In this document: in pieces, positions 6,516 through 9,092 of the stretch
How positions within the stretch are numbered: the stretch's first letter is position 1
How the letters are laid out: every line of letters begins with the position of its first letter
Source: JAFLBB01 sp040007195
GTDB lineage: Bacteria; Acidobacteriota; Terriglobia; Bryobacterales; Bryobacteraceae
Assembly: GCA_040007195.1 (NCBI GenBank)
Contig: JBDTVQ010000288.1
Span: 1-9,092, forward strand
Reading direction: 5' to 3'
DNA length: 9,092 nucleotides
Notes under the pieces: generated by a model
Told to the model about the DNA's origin: nothing
Databases searched by the model: none
The model's input: only the letters and a program-made list of their open reading frames with translations
Position numbers and translations under genes: made by a program

Positions 6516-7316
6516 ATGGTCTTTTCTACAGAGTTAGAGGTTACGCTCGATCTTCTCCGGAAGGCGGGCGAAGTGGCGCTGGAGTATCAGCGGCAGGGCG
6601 TTACGGCGGATGCGAAGGCCGACGATTCGCCGGTGACCGAGGCCGACCGTGCATGCGAAGTATTGTTTGCCGAGGGGCTGGCTGCGGTGTTCCCGGGAGA
6701 CGGGCAGATGGGCGAAGAAGGGGCGTCACGGGAATCGGCAAGCGGGCGGCAGTGGATTATCGATCCCATCGACGGCACGCGCGATTACGTGCGGCGGAAC
6801 CGGTTGTGGTCGATGTTGTTGGCGCTGGAGGTGGGTGAGGACGTGGTGCTTGGCGCCGCGCATTTCCCTGCCCTGAGTGAAACCTACTATGCCGTGCGCG
6901 GGCAGGGCGCGTGGCGCATCAATCCCGACGGCACGAAGAGCCGCATTTTTGTTTCGGGCAAGACAGAGACCGGCGAAGGCGTGATTTGCGTGAACTCGAT
7001 GCAGAACATCACGCGTTGGCCCTTTGCCGACGACCTGATCCATTGGCTGGACCGGTTCTGGGCCGTGCGCAGCCTGGGCGGCGCGATGGATTCGATGTTC
7101 GTCGCGGCGGGCCATGCCGACGCCTGGATCGAACAAGGGGCGAAGCCGTGGGACCTGGCGTCGATTCAAGTGATCACCGAAGAGGCGGGCGGCATCTTCT
7201 TCAACTTCGACGGCGGACGTACCATCTACGGCGGAAACTGCGTGACGTGCACGCCGGGCTTTGAGGCCGAACTGCGGGCCTTCGTGGCCACCGAGCACGC
7301 GATGGGTAAAATGTAG
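6516..7316 (+). CDS. Inositol monophosphatase family phosphatase (possibly histidinol-phosphatase type)
   Basis: A 266-residue Mg2+-dependent phosphomonoesterase of the inositol monophosphatase superfamily, cytosolic. Metal and catalytic motifs are all present: DDSPVTEAD (36-44), GEEG with E67/E68 (66-69), DPIDGT with D83, D86 and T88 (83-88), and KPWDLA with D213 (210-215) followed by TEEAGG. Members hydrolyse inositol phosphates, histidinol phosphate (HisN type), fructose bisphosphate or 3'-phosphoadenosine 5'-phosphate. The KADDSPVTEAD and DPIDGTRDY forms are commonest in the HisN/inositol phosphatase branch, so histidinol phosphate is a reasonable but unproven substrate; no his genes are visible in the window. 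ATG 6516 has GAGAAG a few bases upstream. The stop is 24 bases before queD on the same strand, so the two are probably one transcription unit. Confidence 0.9.
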   Translation: MVFSTELEVTLDLLRKAGEVALEYQRQGVTADAKADDSPVTEADRACEVLFAEGLAAVFPGDGQMGEEGASRESASGRQWIIDPIDGTRDYVRRNRLWSMLLALEVGEDVVLGAAHFPALSETYYAVRGQGAWRINPDGTKSRIFVSGKTETGEGVICVNSMQNITRWPFADDLIHWLDRFWAVRSLGGAMDSMFVAAGHADAWIEQGAKPWDLASIQVITEEAGGIFFNFDGGRTIYGGNCVTCTPGFEAELRAFVATEHAMGKM

Positions 7317-7340
7317 GCGGCGCTGGGGCGCATTGGCAAC

Positions 7341-7697
7341 GTGGAGATCTTTAAGGAATTTAGTCTCGAAGCGGCACACCGGTTGCCGAACGTGCCGGAA
7401 GGCCACAAGTGCGCGCGCCTGCACGGACACAGCTTTCAGGTGCGCGTGTACTGCGAGGGCGAACTCGATCCCGATCTGGGCTGGGTGATGGATTTTGCCG
7501 AGGTGAAGGCGGCGTTCGCGCCGGTGCATGACGCGCTCGACCATCGCTACCTGAATGACATTGAGGGCCTGGACAATCCGACGAGCGAGAATCTGGCGCG
7601 CTGGATCTGGCGGCGATTAAAGCCCACGCTGCCGTTGCTCAGCCGCATCGAGGTGCGCGAGACATGCACGGCGGGCTGCGCGTATCGGGGCGATTAG
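7341..7697 (+). CDS. queD: 6-carboxy-5,6,7,8-tetrahydropterin synthase (QueD)
   Basis: A 118-residue zinc enzyme of the 6-pyruvoyl-tetrahydropterin synthase/QueD family. It converts 7,8-dihydroneopterin triphosphate to 6-carboxytetrahydropterin, the second step toward preQ0 and queuosine or other 7-deazapurines. Zinc ligands H13 (EAAHRLP), H28 and H30 (RLHGHSF) are present. So are C24 in the HKCARLHGH segment (catalytic nucleophile), D67/H68 in LDHRYLN (catalytic dyad), the PTSENLARWIW substrate-binding helix start (80-90) and E107 in VRETCT (pterin binding). The HKCxRLHGH arrangement is that of true QueD rather than of eukaryotic-type pyruvoyl synthases. Start is GTG 7341; no ATG is available and the family N terminus (IFKEFS, EAAHRLP) is reached at once, so little can be missing. 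It follows the phosphatase gene by 24 bases. Its stop TAG shares bases with the stop of the convergent gene. queC, queE and queF are not in the window. Confidence 0.95.
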   Translation: MEIFKEFSLEAAHRLPNVPEGHKCARLHGHSFQVRVYCEGELDPDLGWVMDFAEVKAAFAPVHDALDHRYLNDIEGLDNPTSENLARWIWRRLKPTLPLLSRIEVRETCTAGCAYRGD

Positions 7698-8263
7698 GCG
7701 ATTAATACTTTCAATTCAGCCGGAGTGAGCGCCACCTGTTTGATGTTGCTCTCCAGTTCGAACCAGGCGTTGATCTTCGCCCTGGGATAGCGCGACTTGA
7801 CGTAGTTGTCGATGAGCCAGTCGAGCGCCCGGCCGCTGACGTCCCAGCCGTCGACTTCGACCGACAACACATCCACGCGGCACCAGCCGCGCTCGGACGA
7901 CAAGCGCAGTTCTACCTCAACGTCGCGCTCGCCGCTGAGCAGAAGGCGCGAGAGCATGCCCGGCGGACGGCCTTGCACGCTCTCCTGCACACGATGGAAG
8001 TCGATCGACGCCGAACAAGTGGCGTAATTGTTGGCCAGAACGAAATTGGCGTTGCGAATGCCGGACACTTTGTTCCGCACCAGCTCTTCGCGCGCATAGT
8101 CGAGCAGTTCCTGGCGGGCGAAATGGATGGTTTCACCGCTTGGGACCTGCTTATTCTCAATCGCGTCGAGTTTGGCCCGCATGGAGCGCGGCGCGGCCCG
8201 CAGCGCCCGGGGAAGCCCGGCGGGCAACATGAGCAGGAGACGGAGAAAACTGTATCTCTGCAC
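7694..8263 (-). CDS. Secreted or envelope protein of unknown function
   Basis: I do not recognise this 189-residue protein with certainty. The N terminus (YSFLRLLLMLPAGLP, then ALRAAP) looks like a signal peptide with possible cleavage near residue 22-24. Then come an amphipathic helix region (HFARQELLDYAREELVR, 48-63) and alternating beta-type segments such as GERDVEVELRLSSERGWCRV (111-130), DVLSVEVDGWDVSG (131-144), a helix (RALDWLIDNYV) and a closing strand (INAWFELESNIKQVALTPAE). The pattern of a helix, then VDF-like strands, then a wide curved sheet, reminds me of periplasmic lipid-carrier-like proteins (LmeA/DUF2993 type), but this is a weak inference. GTG 8263 was chosen because it keeps the hydrophobic leader; an internal ATG at 8230 would destroy it, and upstream codons run toward the divergent bestrophin promoter. 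Its stop TAA overlaps the queD stop. Confidence 0.72.
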   Translation of the reverse strand: MQRYSFLRLLLMLPAGLPRALRAAPRSMRAKLDAIENKQVPSGETIHFARQELLDYAREELVRNKVSGIRNANFVLANNYATCSASIDFHRVQESVQGRPPGMLSRLLLSGERDVEVELRLSSERGWCRVDVLSVEVDGWDVSGRALDWLIDNYVKSRYPRAKINAWFELESNIKQVALTPAELKVLIA

Positions 8264-8325
8264 ACTTCCATTGTCTCGCGAATGTGCCGGGATGCGGCCG
8301 GACAGGGCAGAATAGTCGGGACAGC

Positions 8326-9092
8326 ATGATTCACTACGACCCGCACAAGTGGCTGGACCACCTTTTCGACATTCGCGGCACGTTGCTTCGCGAGATTTCC
8401 TATCGCGTGTTGGCATGCGTGCTGTGGGCGGCAATCGTGCTGTCAATTCACAATTGGGTACGGCCGGTGGGGATAGGCGTGACGATTCACTCGCTGGTCG
8501 GCGTGGCGCTGGGCCTGTTGCTGGTCTTTCGCACGAACGCCTCGTACGACCGGTTTTGGGAGGGCCGCAAGTTGTGGGGCGGCATTGTGAACGAGACGCG
8601 CAACCTGGTGCGCATGGGTACCGTGCACCTGGATGAGGCACAGGATCTGCTGTGGCGCCTGACGCGCTGGACGGCGATCTTCCCTTGGACGGCGATGAGC
8701 ACGCTGCGCGGCGAAGTGACGCTGGGCCCGGCCGCCAACGAGCTGGAAGCGCGGGAGCGCGCGGAGTTGGAAGGCGCGCAGCACCTTGCGTTGCATGCGG
8801 CGCTGCAGATGAGCCTGTGCCTGCAGGAGGCGCGCCAGCGCGGCAAGATCAGCGACTATGTGCAGATGACGATCGATCAGAATGTGCAGTTGCTGGTCGA
8901 CTATCTAGGTGGGTGCGAGCGCATTCGCAAAACGCCATTGCCATTTGCCTACGTCGTGCACCTGCGACGGGCGCTCATCATCTACTGCTACACCCTGCCC
9001 TTTGCGCTGGTGGACCAATTCGGCTGGTGGACGTTGCTCGACGTGATGCTGGTGGCCTACACGTTCCTGGGCATCGAAGAGATTGGCGTGGA
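8326..9092 (+). CDS. Bestrophin-family membrane channel protein (3' end cut by window edge)
   Basis: The first 255 residues of a bacterial bestrophin homologue (UPF0187/YneE family), an oligomeric inner-membrane ion channel; bacterial members studied are cation-selective, while animal ones conduct chloride. Diagnostic segments are FRTNASYDRFWEGRKLWGG (68-86) after hydrophobic helices (27-42 and 53-68), then GGCERIRKTPLPFAY (195-209), HLRRALIIYCYTLPFAL (212-228) and VAYTFLGIEEIGV (243-255), where the acidic EE precedes the missing cytosolic end. Family members are about 290-330 residues, so roughly 40-70 are off the edge. ATG 8326 is preceded by CGGGACAGC, a weak ribosome site. It is divergent from the secreted-protein gene with only 62 bases between start codons, so their promoters must lie in or overlap that gap. 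Ion and regulation are not deducible. Confidence 0.93.
   Translation, partial: MIHYDPHKWLDHLFDIRGTLLREISYRVLACVLWAAIVLSIHNWVRPVGIGVTIHSLVGVALGLLLVFRTNASYDRFWEGRKLWGGIVNETRNLVRMGTVHLDEAQDLLWRLTRWTAIFPWTAMSTLRGEVTLGPAANELEARERAELEGAQHLALHAALQMSLCLQEARQRGKISDYVQMTIDQNVQLLVDYLGGCERIRKTPLPFAYVVHLRRALIIYCYTLPFALVDQFGWWTLLDVMLVAYTFLGIEEIGV

Overview
The window is gene-dense, high-GC bacterial DNA carrying ten protein-coding loci: nine intact or window-truncated genes and one interrupted toxin gene. No rRNA, tRNA, CRISPR array, insertion sequence or long repeat was seen. High GC, GTG starts, very short intergenic gaps and the mix of housekeeping genes fit a free-living Gram-negative-type bacterium. 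An Acidobacteriota-like origin is plausible, but that is an inference from overall flavour and not from a marker gene.

Left part, minus strand: a small four-helix membrane protein (490-936) overlaps by ATGA the start of a short-chain dehydrogenase/reductase that runs off the left edge. Divergently, after a gap of about 160 bases, a 912-residue secreted/membrane M48-family zinc metallopeptidase occupies 1101-3839. Its last 46 codons lie antisense to the end of a convergent VOC (glyoxalase-fold) gene.

Middle part, minus strand: read in transcription order from 6463 down, these are a long-chain acyl-CoA synthetase (AMP-forming), a HicB-type antitoxin, a HicA-type toxin gene with an in-frame TAA at codon 36, and the VOC gene. 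Gaps are only 22-26 bases, so they may be co-transcribed. The first half of the hicA locus is visibly lower in GC (about 45% by hand count) than its surroundings, which suggests acquired DNA.

Right part: divergent from the acyl-CoA synthetase, an inositol-monophosphatase/histidinol-phosphatase family gene and queD (6-carboxytetrahydropterin synthase, queuosine/deazapurine route) form a likely two-gene unit. queD ends tail-to-tail, with a 4-base overlap, against a secreted protein of unknown function on the minus strand. That gene is divergent from a bestrophin-family channel gene that runs off the right edge.

The points most worth a second look are the nonsense-interrupted hicA next to an intact hicB, the exactly codon-registered antisense overlap between the M48 peptidase tail and the VOC gene, and the unusual composite architecture of the M48 protein. 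I did not find a convincing wholly new multi-gene system.
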